From: Flavobacterium lindanitolerans
GTDB taxonomy: Bacteria; Bacteroidota; Bacteroidia; Flavobacteriales; Flavobacteriaceae
Reading direction: 5' to 3'
Length of the DNA: 64,000 bases
Assembly: GCF_002846575.1 (NCBI RefSeq)
Contig: NZ_PJND01000008.1
Location: 1-64,000 of the forward strand
How positions within the stretch are numbered: position 1 is the stretch's first letter; each line of letters starts with the position of its first letter. The notes under the pieces are model-generated. The model ran no database searches and was not told where the DNA came from. It saw only the letters and a program-made list of their open reading frames with translations. This document shows, piece by piece, positions 37,611 to 46,271 of the stretch. Position numbers and translations under genes: made by a program.

Positions 37611-38072
37611 TCAAATCTTGATTTTACTGTCTCCATAGTAAATGATTTTCCATAGGTTTTCCTTCTTAATCAGTTGAATGGAGTTGACGCCTTTATGGGT
37701 TAACTCTCCATTGATGTAAAATTCAAAAGGTATCCAGGCGTGAGCCATTCCACCATCAACTTTAATAGTAAAGGAAAGCAACCGTTCTTCAAATTTGGTT
37801 TCCTTAGGAACCGTGGCAACATATCTTTTAAAATCAGCCGCTTTTGTGACTACAAGCTTGTTTCTTCTCGGACTTTGCACTACCGTCTGTAACATCAGGT
37901 CTTCATCACTCACAGAGTTAATTTTCAGGCTATCTCTGGAATGTATACCTTCAAAAAAAGTTTGTATCGATTCGCGGATTTCAGCTTCCTGTCCCATTAA
38001 TGGCTGAAAGGAAACTAAGGAAACAAAAGAAACTAAGGAAATAAAGAAAACGAATAGTACTAATTTTCGCAT
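37611..38072 (-). CDS. Secreted NTF2/SnoaL-like protein (paralogue 2)
   Basis: Start at 38072 (MRKLVLFVFFISL), 153 residues; three residues more with the ATG at 38081. Over the mature part it is clearly a paralogue of the protein at 12930-13364: QEAEIRESIQTFFEGIHSRDSLK, TKFEERLLSF, KGVNSIQLI, WKIIYYGDSK. The signal peptide contains a small tandem duplication (SLVSFVSLVSF). Its stop lies 1 base past the sensor kinase stop on the opposite strand. Confidence 0.82.
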   Translation of the reverse strand: MRKLVLFVFFISLVSFVSLVSFQPLMGQEAEIRESIQTFFEGIHSRDSLKINSVSDEDLMLQTVVQSPRRNKLVVTKAADFKRYVATVPKETKFEERLLSFTIKVDGGMAHAWIPFEFYINGELTHKGVNSIQLIKKENLWKIIYYGDSKIKI

Positions 38073-38182
38073 TATGGTCATGTTTGGTTATTAGGATATA
38101 AATTTAGCATAAAAAATTATTAGGTTGTGTGGCAATGGTAAATAAAGCAATTTGTACATTTACATCTTCTAATTCCTACACT

Positions 38183-39001
38183 ATGTCTGTTGCAAAAAAA
38201 GATTATAAGAGAATCACTACCAAATCGCTGATTGAAATGAAAGCCAATGGCGAAAAAATTTCAATGCTCACATCCTATGATTTCACTATGGCAAAAATTG
38301 TCGACACTGCCGGAGTTGATGTAATTCTGGTTGGCGATTCTGCCTCAAATGTAATGGCGGGTCATGAAACTACCCTGCCAATTACCCTTGACCAAATGAT
38401 TTATCACGCTTCCAGCGTTGTCAGGGCAGCATCACGCGCTTTAATTGTAGTGGATTTGCCTTTTGGGAGCTATCAGTCTGACCCTAAAGAAGCCTTACGT
38501 TCCTCTATCAGAATCATGAAAGAAAGTGGTGCCCATGCCGTAAAATTAGAAGGCGGAAGCGAAATCAAAGATTCCATCAAAAAAATCCTCAATGCCGGTA
38601 TTCCTGTTATGGGACATTTGGGGCTCACACCACAATCTATATATAAATTCGGAACTTATACGGTTCGTGCCAAAGAAGATGCCGAAGCCGAAAAATTATT
38701 GGAAGATGCCAAATTACTTGAAAAACTTGGCTGTTTTGCATTGGTATTGGAAAAGATTCCTGCAAAATTGGCTGAAAAAGTAGCACAAAGCATTACCATC
38801 CCTGTAATTGGAATTGGTGCCGGAGGTGGCGTTGACGGGCAGGTTTTGGTAATCCATGACATGCTTGGAATGAACAATGAGTTCAGCCCGAGATTTTTGA
38901 GAAGATACATGAATTTATATGACGACATGACCAATGCCATTGGAAAATATGTTACCGACGTGAAGTCACACGATTTCCCTAGCGAAAAAGAACAATACTA
39001 A
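38183..39001 (+). CDS. panB: 3-methyl-2-oxobutanoate hydroxymethyltransferase
   Basis: Start at 38183 ([16 protein letters not shown]), 272 residues; the ATG at 38129 would add 18 unmatched residues. It makes ketopantoate in vitamin B5 synthesis with methylene-tetrahydrofolate. Seen: [34 protein letters not shown], with Asp for Mg2+ binding, [27 protein letters not shown] and [12 protein letters not shown]-barrel length is typical. A pseudouridine synthase gene follows 55 bases later. Confidence 0.97.
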   Translation: MSVAKKDYKRITTKSLIEMKANGEKISMLTSYDFTMAKIVDTAGVDVILVGDSASNVMAGHETTLPITLDQMIYHASSVVRAASRALIVVDLPFGSYQSDPKEALRSSIRIMKESGAHAVKLEGGSEIKDSIKKILNAGIPVMGHLGLTPQSIYKFGTYTVRAKEDAEAEKLLEDAKLLEKLGCFALVLEKIPAKLAEKVAQSITIPVIGIGAGGGVDGQVLVIHDMLGMNNEFSPRFLRRYMNLYDDMTNAIGKYVTDVKSHDFPSEKEQY

Positions 39002-39056
39002 TTGTCTTTTGATTATTTGAACTACCAAGTCGCCGAAATCTAATTTTCAAAAAACA

Positions 39057-39746
39057 ATGAAAACCATTTCTACAAAAAATAATCTTCAGGTATTGCACGA
39101 AGACAATCATATTATTGTCATCAACAAACGTGTAGGCGACATCGTTCAGGGAGATAAAACAGGCGACAAACCCCTAAGCGATGTAGTAAAAGAATATATC
39201 AAGGAAAAATACAATAAACCGGGCGAAGTTTTTCTGGGTGTTGTCCATCGTCTGGACAGGCCTACAACCGGAATCGTAGTATTAGCCCGCACTTCCAAAG
39301 CACTTTCCAGGCTCAATGATTTGTTTAAAAACCGGGAAACGCAAAAAACATACTGGGCCGTTGTCAAAAATAAGCCTGCAGAAGCTTCAGCAAAGCTGGT
39401 TCATTATCTGAAAAGAAATGAGAAGAACAACACTTCAAAAGCACATAGCAAAGAAGTTCCTGATAGTAAAATAGCAAGCTTAGATTACACGATAATCCGC
39501 GAGCTCAATAACTATTACGCTCTGGAAATTAATTTGCATACCGGACGCCATCACCAAATCCGGGCACAACTGGCGGCTATTGGAAGCCCAATCAAAGGTG
39601 ATCTGAAATATGGTGCCGATAGAAGCAATGTTGATGGTGGCATTCATTTGCATGCCCGCAAACTCACCCTCACCCATCCCGTTACCAAAGAATTATTAGA
39701 AATAACCGCACCCGTTCCTAATGACCCTATTTGGAAAGCAATCTGA
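39057..39746 (+). CDS. RluA-family pseudouridine synthase
   Basis: 229 residues. It isomerises uridine in rRNA or tRNA. The catalytic-Asp motif HRLDRPTTGIVVLARTS is near residue 64, after an N-terminus typical of the family (VLHEDNHIIVINKRVGDIVQ); LHTGRHHQIRAQLA and HARKLTLTHP are also present. No S4 domain is visible. Target uridine cannot be named. A short terminator follows. Confidence 0.94.
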   Translation: MKTISTKNNLQVLHEDNHIIVINKRVGDIVQGDKTGDKPLSDVVKEYIKEKYNKPGEVFLGVVHRLDRPTTGIVVLARTSKALSRLNDLFKNRETQKTYWAVVKNKPAEASAKLVHYLKRNEKNNTSKAHSKEVPDSKIASLDYTIIRELNNYYALEINLHTGRHHQIRAQLAAIGSPIKGDLKYGADRSNVDGGIHLHARKLTLTHPVTKELLEITAPVPNDPIWKAI

Positions 39747-39753
39747 TATTTTT

Positions 39754-39774
39754 AAGAATAAAGATTCTTTTTTT
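39754..39774 (+). terminator. Terminator of the pseudouridine synthase gene
   Basis: AAGAAT / ATTCTT stem with an AAAG loop and T-run, 7 bases past the stop. A short stem. Confidence 0.55.
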
Positions 39775-39833
39775 ACGTTAATTTAGTATCCCCAATACAA
39801 AAAATCTATACATTTAACTTAAAAAACTTCCCT

Positions 39834-41171
39834 ATGAAATTACCAATCTTATTATGCCTACTGATTGGCACGAGTGCTTTCGCTCAGGACCATTTTTCCG
39901 GAATTACCACTTCCAGAAGAGGCGGATTATTAAATGCAAGTACAAACCCCGCCGAACTTGCCAACCTGAAAACAAAATATGAAGTCGGGGTATTTTCCTT
40001 GAGTTTTAACCTTTCCAATAACCGATTGGGTTTTGATGACCTCGTTAGCGGTGATGATTTGGAACAAAAGCTATTTGAAGGAAACAAGGATGTCGACCTC
40101 CGTTTTGATGGCGAAGTATATGGCCCGGCCTTTGCAATGAAAATAGAAAAATGGGCTTTTTCATTCAGCACTAAAGCTTATGGAAAAGTAAATTTCAATG
40201 ATGTTGACCCAACAATTGGGGATGCCGTTACCAATGGAGCCCTGAACAGTATTTTTGGTGCCTCAACTATCCAAAGTGATAAAAACCAGCGCGCCAACGG
40301 AACCACCTGGGGCGAAGTGGCCTTTGGAGCTGCCAGAAATGTATATGAAACCGATGAACACAAGTTGAGTGTGGGTGTAACCTTAAAACTCCTCTTTCCC
40401 GGCTCCTATGCGAATTTAGGTCTTGACAAATTCTCCGGAACCATCACAAACAATCTTGGAAATGTGAATATGACAGATGCTTCAGCAAGAATGAACATTT
40501 CTTATTCAGGAGATTTGGCAGACGATTTTTCAGATTTTGGCAATTATACCAGTTCTCTTTTTGGAAAATTAAATGGCTTTGCTACAGATTTGGGAGTGAA
40601 CTACCAATGGAAAGACGATAATGACGGCTATAAAATCAATGCCGGAGCAGCCGTACGCAACATTGGAAGCATGACTTTTAAATCCGATAACAACAGTAAC
40701 AACAATTACGAACTAAATATCCCTGCCGGACAGTCGCTCAACCTGAACCAATTTGAAAGCGTAAGCAGCTTTAAGGAAATTGAAGAAATCCTGCTTTCGA
40801 GTGGTTATCTGACTGCTACTTCCAATGGCAGCGATTTTAAAGTAAAACTTCCAACCGTTTTTTCTGCTTATGCTGACGTAAAAATTATTCCTGATTTCTA
40901 CGTTACCGTATTCGGACAGCAAAAATTCAATAAGGATAACAAAGACGACCAGGTTACGGCTCAAAACGTGATTTCGGTTACGCCACGATATTCCAGAGAA
41001 AGTTTTGAAGTATTTGCTCCGTTAGCGTCAAATGAAATTTCAGGATTCACAGCAGGATTGGGATTCAGAGCCGGAGGTTTCTTTATAGGGTCAAGTTCAG
41101 TGGTTACTGCCTTGATTAATGACGGAGAACAGGCAGATTTTTACCTCGGATTCCGTTTCGGATTGCAATAA
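39834..41171 (+). CDS. DUF5723-like outer-membrane protein
   Basis: 445 residues with signal peptide (cleaved after FAQ). The N-terminus (DHFSGITTSRRGGLLNASTNPAELANL) and the alternation of strands with Gly/Tyr/Phe turns resemble the DUF5723 beta-barrel family of Bacteroidota; the last residues (DFYLGFRFGLQ) fit a barrel end strand. Function unknown. The next gene starts 11 bases later, so it may be co-transcribed with aldehyde dehydrogenase, without any clear logic. Confidence 0.75.
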   Translation: MKLPILLCLLIGTSAFAQDHFSGITTSRRGGLLNASTNPAELANLKTKYEVGVFSLSFNLSNNRLGFDDLVSGDDLEQKLFEGNKDVDLRFDGEVYGPAFAMKIEKWAFSFSTKAYGKVNFNDVDPTIGDAVTNGALNSIFGASTIQSDKNQRANGTTWGEVAFGAARNVYETDEHKLSVGVTLKLLFPGSYANLGLDKFSGTITNNLGNVNMTDASARMNISYSGDLADDFSDFGNYTSSLFGKLNGFATDLGVNYQWKDDNDGYKINAGAAVRNIGSMTFKSDNNSNNNYELNIPAGQSLNLNQFESVSSFKEIEEILLSSGYLTATSNGSDFKVKLPTVFSAYADVKIIPDFYVTVFGQQKFNKDNKDDQVTAQNVISVTPRYSRESFEVFAPLASNEISGFTAGLGFRAGGFFIGSSSVVTALINDGEQADFYLGFRFGLQ

Positions 41172-41182
41172 TTTTTAAAATT

Positions 41183-42508
41183 ATGAACCATCAAGAAATC
41201 AATCAAAGAAAAGAAAAGCTTAAAAAATTCTCTCATGTCATTTCACTTCATGAAAATGATATTATAGAGGCACTGCATAAAGACTTCGGAAAACCGGCTT
41301 TTGAAGCCTATCTTACTGAAATAAATGTAGTGCAATCTGACCTGAAAGATACCATAAAAAATATCCATGCCTGGGCTAAACCTAAAAAAGTCCGGGCATC
41401 TATTCTTAATTTTCCGTCTTCTGATTATATCTATACAGAACCTTATGGAAAAACACTGATTATTTCTCCTTGGAATTATCCTTTCCAACTGGCTATCTGT
41501 CCGTTAATTGCGGCCTATGCGGCTGGTAACTCCATTGTTCTCAAACCTTCTGAATTAACACCCCATACATCAAGCTTAATTTCTAAAATCATACGGGAAA
41601 CTTTTGATGTTAAGGAAGTCGTGGCCGTTTTAGGAGATGCAGAAATTGCCAAAAGCCAGCTGGCCAAACGTTGGGATTATATCTTTTTTACAGGAAGTCC
41701 GGCCGTTGGAAAAGAAATTGCAAAAGCTGCAGCCGGGAATCTTACGCCTGTAACTCTGGAACTGGGCGGTAAAAATCCCTGCATAATTGACAAAAATGCC
41801 AATCTTCAAATCGCAGCAAAACGTATTGTCTGGGGGAAATTTATCAATGCCGGACAAACCTGTATTGCTCCTGATTATCTTATCATACACAAAGGAGTCA
41901 AGACAAAATTCATCCGCCTGTTGCAACAGGAAATTATAAATGCTTATGGCGAAGACCCTAAGCTTTCACCTGATTTTACGCGAATCATAAACAAAAAGCA
42001 TTTCCTCAGACTGGTTGGAATGATAGATGAAGCAAAAACAATCACAGGAGGAATCCACGATGAAGAAAGTCTTTACATTGCGCCAACACTTATTGACGAA
42101 CCTTCTTTCGACAGTGCCATCATGAAAGATGAAATTTTTGGGCCACTACTTCCATTGATTTCTTATGAAAATGAAAGCGACCTGGAAAAAATAATTTCAA
42201 AATATGAAAAACCGCTGTCGTTATATGTGTTTACAGATGACAAAGCTTTTGCAGAACGCGCTATCGGGAAATTTTCATTTGGTGGCGGATGCATTAACGA
42301 TACTGTCGTACACTTTTCAAACAAAAGGCTGCCATTTGGCGGTGTTGGCAACAGCGGTATGGGCGCTTATCACGGTAAAAAAAGCTACGATACATTTTCA
42401 CACCAGAAGGCTATCGTAAAAAAAGCTACATGGCTTGATATACCGCTGCGTTATGCCCCTTATGGAAATAAACTGAAAGTAATCCGAAAACTATTGAAAT
42501 GGCTCTGA
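41183..42508 (+). CDS. Aldehyde dehydrogenase family protein
   Basis: 441 residues. Short class-3-like aldehyde dehydrogenase. Seen: PWNYPFQLAICPLIAAYAAGNSIVLKPSE (cofactor region), FTGSPAVGKEI, LELGGKNPCII with the base Glu, and the catalytic Cys in NAGQTCIAPDY near residue 231. It oxidises an aldehyde with NAD(P)+, probably fatty or aromatic by family. Substrate not certain. Confidence 0.94.
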   Translation: MNHQEINQRKEKLKKFSHVISLHENDIIEALHKDFGKPAFEAYLTEINVVQSDLKDTIKNIHAWAKPKKVRASILNFPSSDYIYTEPYGKTLIISPWNYPFQLAICPLIAAYAAGNSIVLKPSELTPHTSSLISKIIRETFDVKEVVAVLGDAEIAKSQLAKRWDYIFFTGSPAVGKEIAKAAAGNLTPVTLELGGKNPCIIDKNANLQIAAKRIVWGKFINAGQTCIAPDYLIIHKGVKTKFIRLLQQEIINAYGEDPKLSPDFTRIINKKHFLRLVGMIDEAKTITGGIHDEESLYIAPTLIDEPSFDSAIMKDEIFGPLLPLISYENESDLEKIISKYEKPLSLYVFTDDKAFAERAIGKFSFGGGCINDTVVHFSNKRLPFGGVGNSGMGAYHGKKSYDTFSHQKAIVKKATWLDIPLRYAPYGNKLKVIRKLLKWL

Positions 42509-42566
42509 TTCAGTTTATAATTCCAAAATATTGATTACTTTCGCGCAATAATTGACAAACTTATTT

Positions 42567-43367
42567 ATGCAAAAAATTACTACGACTAAAGAAAAGATTG
42601 AAGAAATCAAGCAACGTGGTTATCCTTTGGAATTTGGAGAAATTCTTTCTCAAGCCTTAAATAATTATCAGAAAATTGTGTGGATTGCCGGAGCCGGAGT
42701 ATTACTTCTTTCCATCGTATTCTTTGCAATAATAATGGGTCTTGCCGCTATATTCATCGGGTTGAGTACTTTTGGGCGGGATATTGCCGATTTTCAAATC
42801 CAGAATTTTTCTGCTGCCGGAATCATTGTTGCTCTTGTTGGGGGTGCAATCGCTGTCGCACTTATTAAGCCATTTTATGCGGGTATATTGCGGGTTGCTC
42901 ACCATGCCGACGCAAAAGAAGATTTTGACTTTTCTACGCTTTTCTATTATTACAAAAGCGAATACCTAAAAGAGATTATAATTGCTGGTATTTTAATAGG
43001 ATTTTGCAGTAACGGTATCAGTACTGCCCTGGAATTAACCGGAAACACAATTCTTGGGTCAGTTATTAGCTATATCATCATTTTATTGACCCTATTCACT
43101 ACCCCGCTGATTATTTTTGGTAACCTAAAAGCTATTGAAGCGATACAGGCGAGCCTGATGCTGGTTTCAAGAAATTTCTTTATGTTATTGGCTCTCATGA
43201 TTGTCGCAGTAATTCTGGCCGGTTTAGGAGTTTTTGCTTTCTGTATTGGTATCCTTTTCACTATCCCCCTGGTTTTTTCTGTACAATACATGATTTATAC
43301 AAATGTCATTGGTATTGACGAAAAAAATGAACTGGAAGAAATAGGCAATTCGTCATCAGATTATTAA
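42567..43367 (+). CDS. Polytopic inner-membrane protein, unknown function
   Basis: Start at 42567 (MQKITTTKEKIEEIKQRGYPL), 266 residues; the ATG at 42552 adds 5. A soluble N-terminus is followed by about five to six hydrophobic segments (VWIAGAGVLLLSIVFFAIIMGL, IIVALVGGAIAVALI, SVISYIIILLTLFTTPLIIF, FFMLLALMIVAVILAGLGVFAFCIGI). A LEFGEILSQALNNYQK segment resembles the start of other membrane proteins of the glycerophosphodiesterase-membrane-domain type. No catalytic residues seen. Ends at a bidirectional terminator. Confidence 0.72.
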   Translation: MQKITTTKEKIEEIKQRGYPLEFGEILSQALNNYQKIVWIAGAGVLLLSIVFFAIIMGLAAIFIGLSTFGRDIADFQIQNFSAAGIIVALVGGAIAVALIKPFYAGILRVAHHADAKEDFDFSTLFYYYKSEYLKEIIIAGILIGFCSNGISTALELTGNTILGSVISYIIILLTLFTTPLIIFGNLKAIEAIQASLMLVSRNFFMLLALMIVAVILAGLGVFAFCIGILFTIPLVFSVQYMIYTNVIGIDEKNELEEIGNSSSDY

Positions 43368-43387
43368 AAGATTTATACTCTATAAAC

Positions 43388-43421
43388 AAAAAAAGCTCCA
43401 TCAAATGATGGAGCTTTTTTT
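43388..43421. terminator. Bidirectional terminator
   Basis: AAAAGCTCCATCA / TGATGGAGCTTTT with AA loop and flanking A and T runs, between two convergent genes. Confidence 0.9.
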
Positions 43422-43424
43422 GTT

Positions 43425-44081
43425 TTACACACAAACGATTTTGTTTTTAATCGCATACAAAACCAGTCCGATTCTTGTTTTTATTTCCAGTTTGGCAAAA
43501 ATACTTTCCCTGTAACCATCTATTGTTTTGGGGCTAAGGCACATTTCATCTGCTATTTCCTTATAGGTTTTCTCACTGCAGGCCCTTTTAATAAAATCGA
43601 GTTCTTTTTCCTTAAATTCCAGCTTTTTGTCCTCATTATCGATTCTGTTGACCAAAATACCGGAAACCATTTCTGTAAAAAAGTATCCTTTATCTATGAC
43701 TGTTTTCAAGGCATCATAAAAAATCTGTGGCGTTGTGTCTTTTAGCAGGTAGCCTTTGGCTCCGTTTTTAATCATTTGTATGATGATATCTTCCTCATTA
43801 TTAACAGAAAGTGCAATGGCTTTATAATCCGGTCGGTTTTCCTTTAGCCAGACCATAGTTGCCAATCCGTCAAGAATGGGCATGTTTACATCTAGCAGTA
43901 TCAAATCAACTTCTATGTCCAGATTTTCCTCTTCCTGAAGAAACTGTATGAACTCTTTGCCGTTTCCAAAATTGTGTGTGACTTCAAAATCGCTGAAACT
44001 ATTAATCAGAAATTTCAAAGATTGTGAAAACAGCAAATGGTCGTCTACGATGATAACCTTATTTTTTCTATTCGTTTTCAT
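43425..44081 (-). CDS. NarL/LuxR-type response regulator
   Basis: 218 residues. Receiver domain with VDDH at 12-15 and phospho-acceptor Asp64 in LLDVNMPILDG; C-terminal LuxR helix-turn-helix (ELDFIKRACSEKTYKEIADEMCLSPKTIDGYRESIFAKL). It overlaps the kinase stop by 14 bases, so the two are coupled and form a pair. Target genes unknown; the divergent cassette at 46272 is the nearest candidate. Confidence 0.94.
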   Translation of the reverse strand: MKTNRKNKVIIVDDHLLFSQSLKFLINSFSDFEVTHNFGNGKEFIQFLQEEENLDIEVDLILLDVNMPILDGLATMVWLKENRPDYKAIALSVNNEEDIIIQMIKNGAKGYLLKDTTPQIFYDALKTVIDKGYFFTEMVSGILVNRIDNEDKKLEFKEKELDFIKRACSEKTYKEIADEMCLSPKTIDGYRESIFAKLEIKTRIGLVLYAIKNKIVCV

Positions 44082-44859
44082 GATTAATTCTTTTAGGATA
44101 GGTAAACAGTACCACAGTTCCTGAACTATCAGATGTTACGGAAACAGAAGCTCCAATGAGCTTAGCCCTGACATGTATGTTATTCAATCCCGAACCGCTG
44201 CTTTTCTTCTTTGAATTAAAGCCGATTCCGTGGTCAATCAGCTTGATTTTAATATTGTCATGGTCCAGGCAGTCTATTTGAAAATCAATAATCTCACTGT
44301 GGGAATGCTTTAAGATATTGAGAATCGCTTCCTGAAAAATCCGATATATAATCAGTTCGTGTTCAACGTTTATTTCAGGAAAATCACCATTTATGCTAAA
44401 ATTACAATCTATTCTTTTTAATTTCCGGATACGGTCCAAATCCAGCTGTATGGCCTCTAAAAAATTGGATTCCAGTAAATTATCCTTATTTATAATCCTT
44501 GATAGGGTTCTGATTTCATCTAACGACTTTCCTAAAATGTTTTTCAGGTCGTCAAGTTCCTCCTTGGTCATGGCTTTCTGATTTTGGATATACATGTTGA
44601 CCTGCATAATGGCAACAGACAAAATCTGACCAATATTATCGTGAAGTTCCCTGCTGATTTCTGTCAGTGTCTGGTCCTTCATTTCTATCCTTGATTTCAC
44701 CAATTCTGACTGAAAATGGAGATCGGCTTCCATTTTTTCAATCAAAAAATTGGTTTTTTTCTTGTGGAAATAGAAAAAGAGCACCAAAATTAACACCAGT
44801 AAGGTAAAGAAGACAATACTTAATGAAATAACTAGTAATTGTATTTCTTTTCGCTCCAT
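44068..44859 (-). CDS. NarX-like sensor histidine kinase
   Basis: Start at 44859 (MERKEIQLLVISLSI), 263 residues; the ORF could run 7 residues further upstream. One membrane helix at 9-30, a short coil, HisKA_3 with His73 in ELHDNIGQIL, and HATPase_c with HSHSEIIDFQI and DHGIGFNSKK. It lacks a large sensor domain and so may get its signal from the polytopic protein encoded just upstream. The two coding regions overlap by 28 bases. Confidence 0.92.
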   Translation of the reverse strand: MERKEIQLLVISLSIVFFTLLVLILVLFFYFHKKKTNFLIEKMEADLHFQSELVKSRIEMKDQTLTEISRELHDNIGQILSVAIMQVNMYIQNQKAMTKEELDDLKNILGKSLDEIRTLSRIINKDNLLESNFLEAIQLDLDRIRKLKRIDCNFSINGDFPEINVEHELIIYRIFQEAILNILKHSHSEIIDFQIDCLDHDNIKIKLIDHGIGFNSKKKSSGSGLNNIHVRAKLIGASVSVTSDSSGTVVLFTYPKRINHENE

Positions 44860-45479
44860 ATAAATCCAATTATAAAACAACCATACATCAAGACATTGAG
44901 AATGAACAGTACAAGACTGTAAACACTTTCATTGCTTTCTATCAGGAACCACTTAATAGCCAGCATAAAAGGCAAATAAGGGACGTGAAGAAGCAGGACG
45001 CCTAAGATAAACCAAAAAAAAACCGATTTACTGAAATTCAATATTTTTTTTGAATTAAATATTTCAACCAGATACAGACAGGACATTAGCAAGACAAACA
45101 GCACGCCCAATGTAAAACTATAGGTAAATGTTTCTGAAATATTTTTTTGGATGAAAATAAAATTAGCGAAATAAAAAAGTATAAAAACAGCCAGGAATAC
45201 ATCGACTAATCTTCTATGGCTGCGTTGGACTAACAGGTATTTTAAAAGAAGTAGATAATAAGAAAGGCTAACGAGCATATAAAAATTATACACACCATAA
45301 TTAATCCATCCGGTCCACCGGGTGAGATTGCTGCCTACAAACTCCGTCAGGACAGAAAAAAAGATCATACCTAGCAAGGACTTAGCCTTATTACCGGGAA
45401 GTTTGTTGTAAAACAACAATCCTACTATTCCCGCTAATAAAGCCAAGTAAATGCAATAAAATCTTAAGTCCTCTAACAT
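44832..45479 (-). CDS. Polytopic membrane protein with about seven helices, signalling operon
   Basis: 215 residues with hydrophobic segments at about 5-24, 36-52, 64-85, 92-110, 118-140, 152-175 and 185-207. No recognised motif or soluble domain. Its start (ATG) shares bases with the stop codon of the lipoprotein gene upstream (TAATG), and its end overlaps the kinase gene. So it is probably a sensor or signal-transferring membrane part of the lipoprotein-membrane-kinase-regulator unit. That function is inference. Confidence 0.75.
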   Translation of the reverse strand: MLEDLRFYCIYLALLAGIVGLLFYNKLPGNKAKSLLGMIFFSVLTEFVGSNLTRWTGWINYGVYNFYMLVSLSYYLLLLKYLLVQRSHRRLVDVFLAVFILFYFANFIFIQKNISETFTYSFTLGVLFVLLMSCLYLVEIFNSKKILNFSKSVFFWFILGVLLLHVPYLPFMLAIKWFLIESNESVYSLVLFILNVLMYGCFIIGFIWSEKKYNY

Positions 45480-45991
45480 TATTTTTTGAAAGGATATGTC
45501 ATTTTAGGAGGGTTACCCATTGAACCATAATTCATCACTGAAAGATCGGTTATATCATAATGAGGCTCTTCCTGCATAGTCGAAACATTCAGCATCCCGG
45601 ATTTCTGCATATCGGTTTTAGCACCCGTTGGTGATAAAAATATAGTGGTCATCCCCGCTTTTTCAGCATATTTCGGGTCATCAGGATATCTACCCAGATA
45701 CAATCTGATTCCATCTACTTTATATCCCTTATTAATTCCTTCTGTCTTGATATAATTGATATACTTTTCCAATTCTTCAACAGAATACCATACTGCATTC
45801 GCATCTTCTTTTATACTATCCTCAGCTTTTGAGCGCACCGCGTTTGAATTGTAGTTCATATGCATCTCTGTAGCCAACTCATTAGAAATCAATTGTGTTG
45901 GCTTGTCATAAATTCTATCCTCACTACACGATTGAAAGAAAAAAGTTAAACAAAATAATCCAGCTAAAAAAATAGTTTTTGAGCTTTTCAT
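45479..45991 (-). CDS. Lipoprotein opening the signalling operon
   Basis: Start at 45991 (MKSSKTIFLAGLFCL), 170 residues; upstream extension lacks a signal-like N-terminus. Lipobox at QSC (Cys22). The mature part has no recognised family: SKAEDSIKEDANAVWYSVEELEKYINYIK, YLGRYPDDPKYAEKAGMTTIFLSPTG and a Pro-rich tail. It ends with a 1-base overlap with the membrane-protein gene. It might be the ligand-binding part of the sensing unit; unproven. Confidence 0.75.
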   Translation of the reverse strand: MKSSKTIFLAGLFCLTFFFQSCSEDRIYDKPTQLISNELATEMHMNYNSNAVRSKAEDSIKEDANAVWYSVEELEKYINYIKTEGINKGYKVDGIRLYLGRYPDDPKYAEKAGMTTIFLSPTGAKTDMQKSGMLNVSTMQEEPHYDITDLSVMNYGSMGNPPKMTYPFKK

Positions 45992-46186
45992 GTTTTTCAA
46001 GTTTAAGTTGTTAATAATCGCCAAAACTATCTCAATTAGGAAAATATCGCAAGGGGAAAATTACCCTTTTTTAGCAAGCCTTTCTTCCTCTCCCAACCGG
46101 GAAAAGCGCTACAATAAATTTACAGGAAATAATCTTAAAAAAATCAGGCAATAAGCTCTTTTACAGCTAATTGCCAAATAAGAATT

Positions 46187-46223
46187 TTACACCGTCGGTT
46201 TTTAGCTAAAAGACAAGGTGTAA
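46187..46223. promoter_or_regulatory. Inverted repeat between divergent operons
   Basis: TTACACC and GGTGTAA are 23 bases apart, and the 12-base perfect palindrome TTTTAGCTAAAA lies inside. This is within the 280-base gap between the signalling operon and the novel cassette and is a candidate operator. Confidence 0.4.
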
Positions 46224-46271
46224 TCTGAAAAACCTTAACAGAGTAAGAATCTAATAATTAAATTTAAAAAA

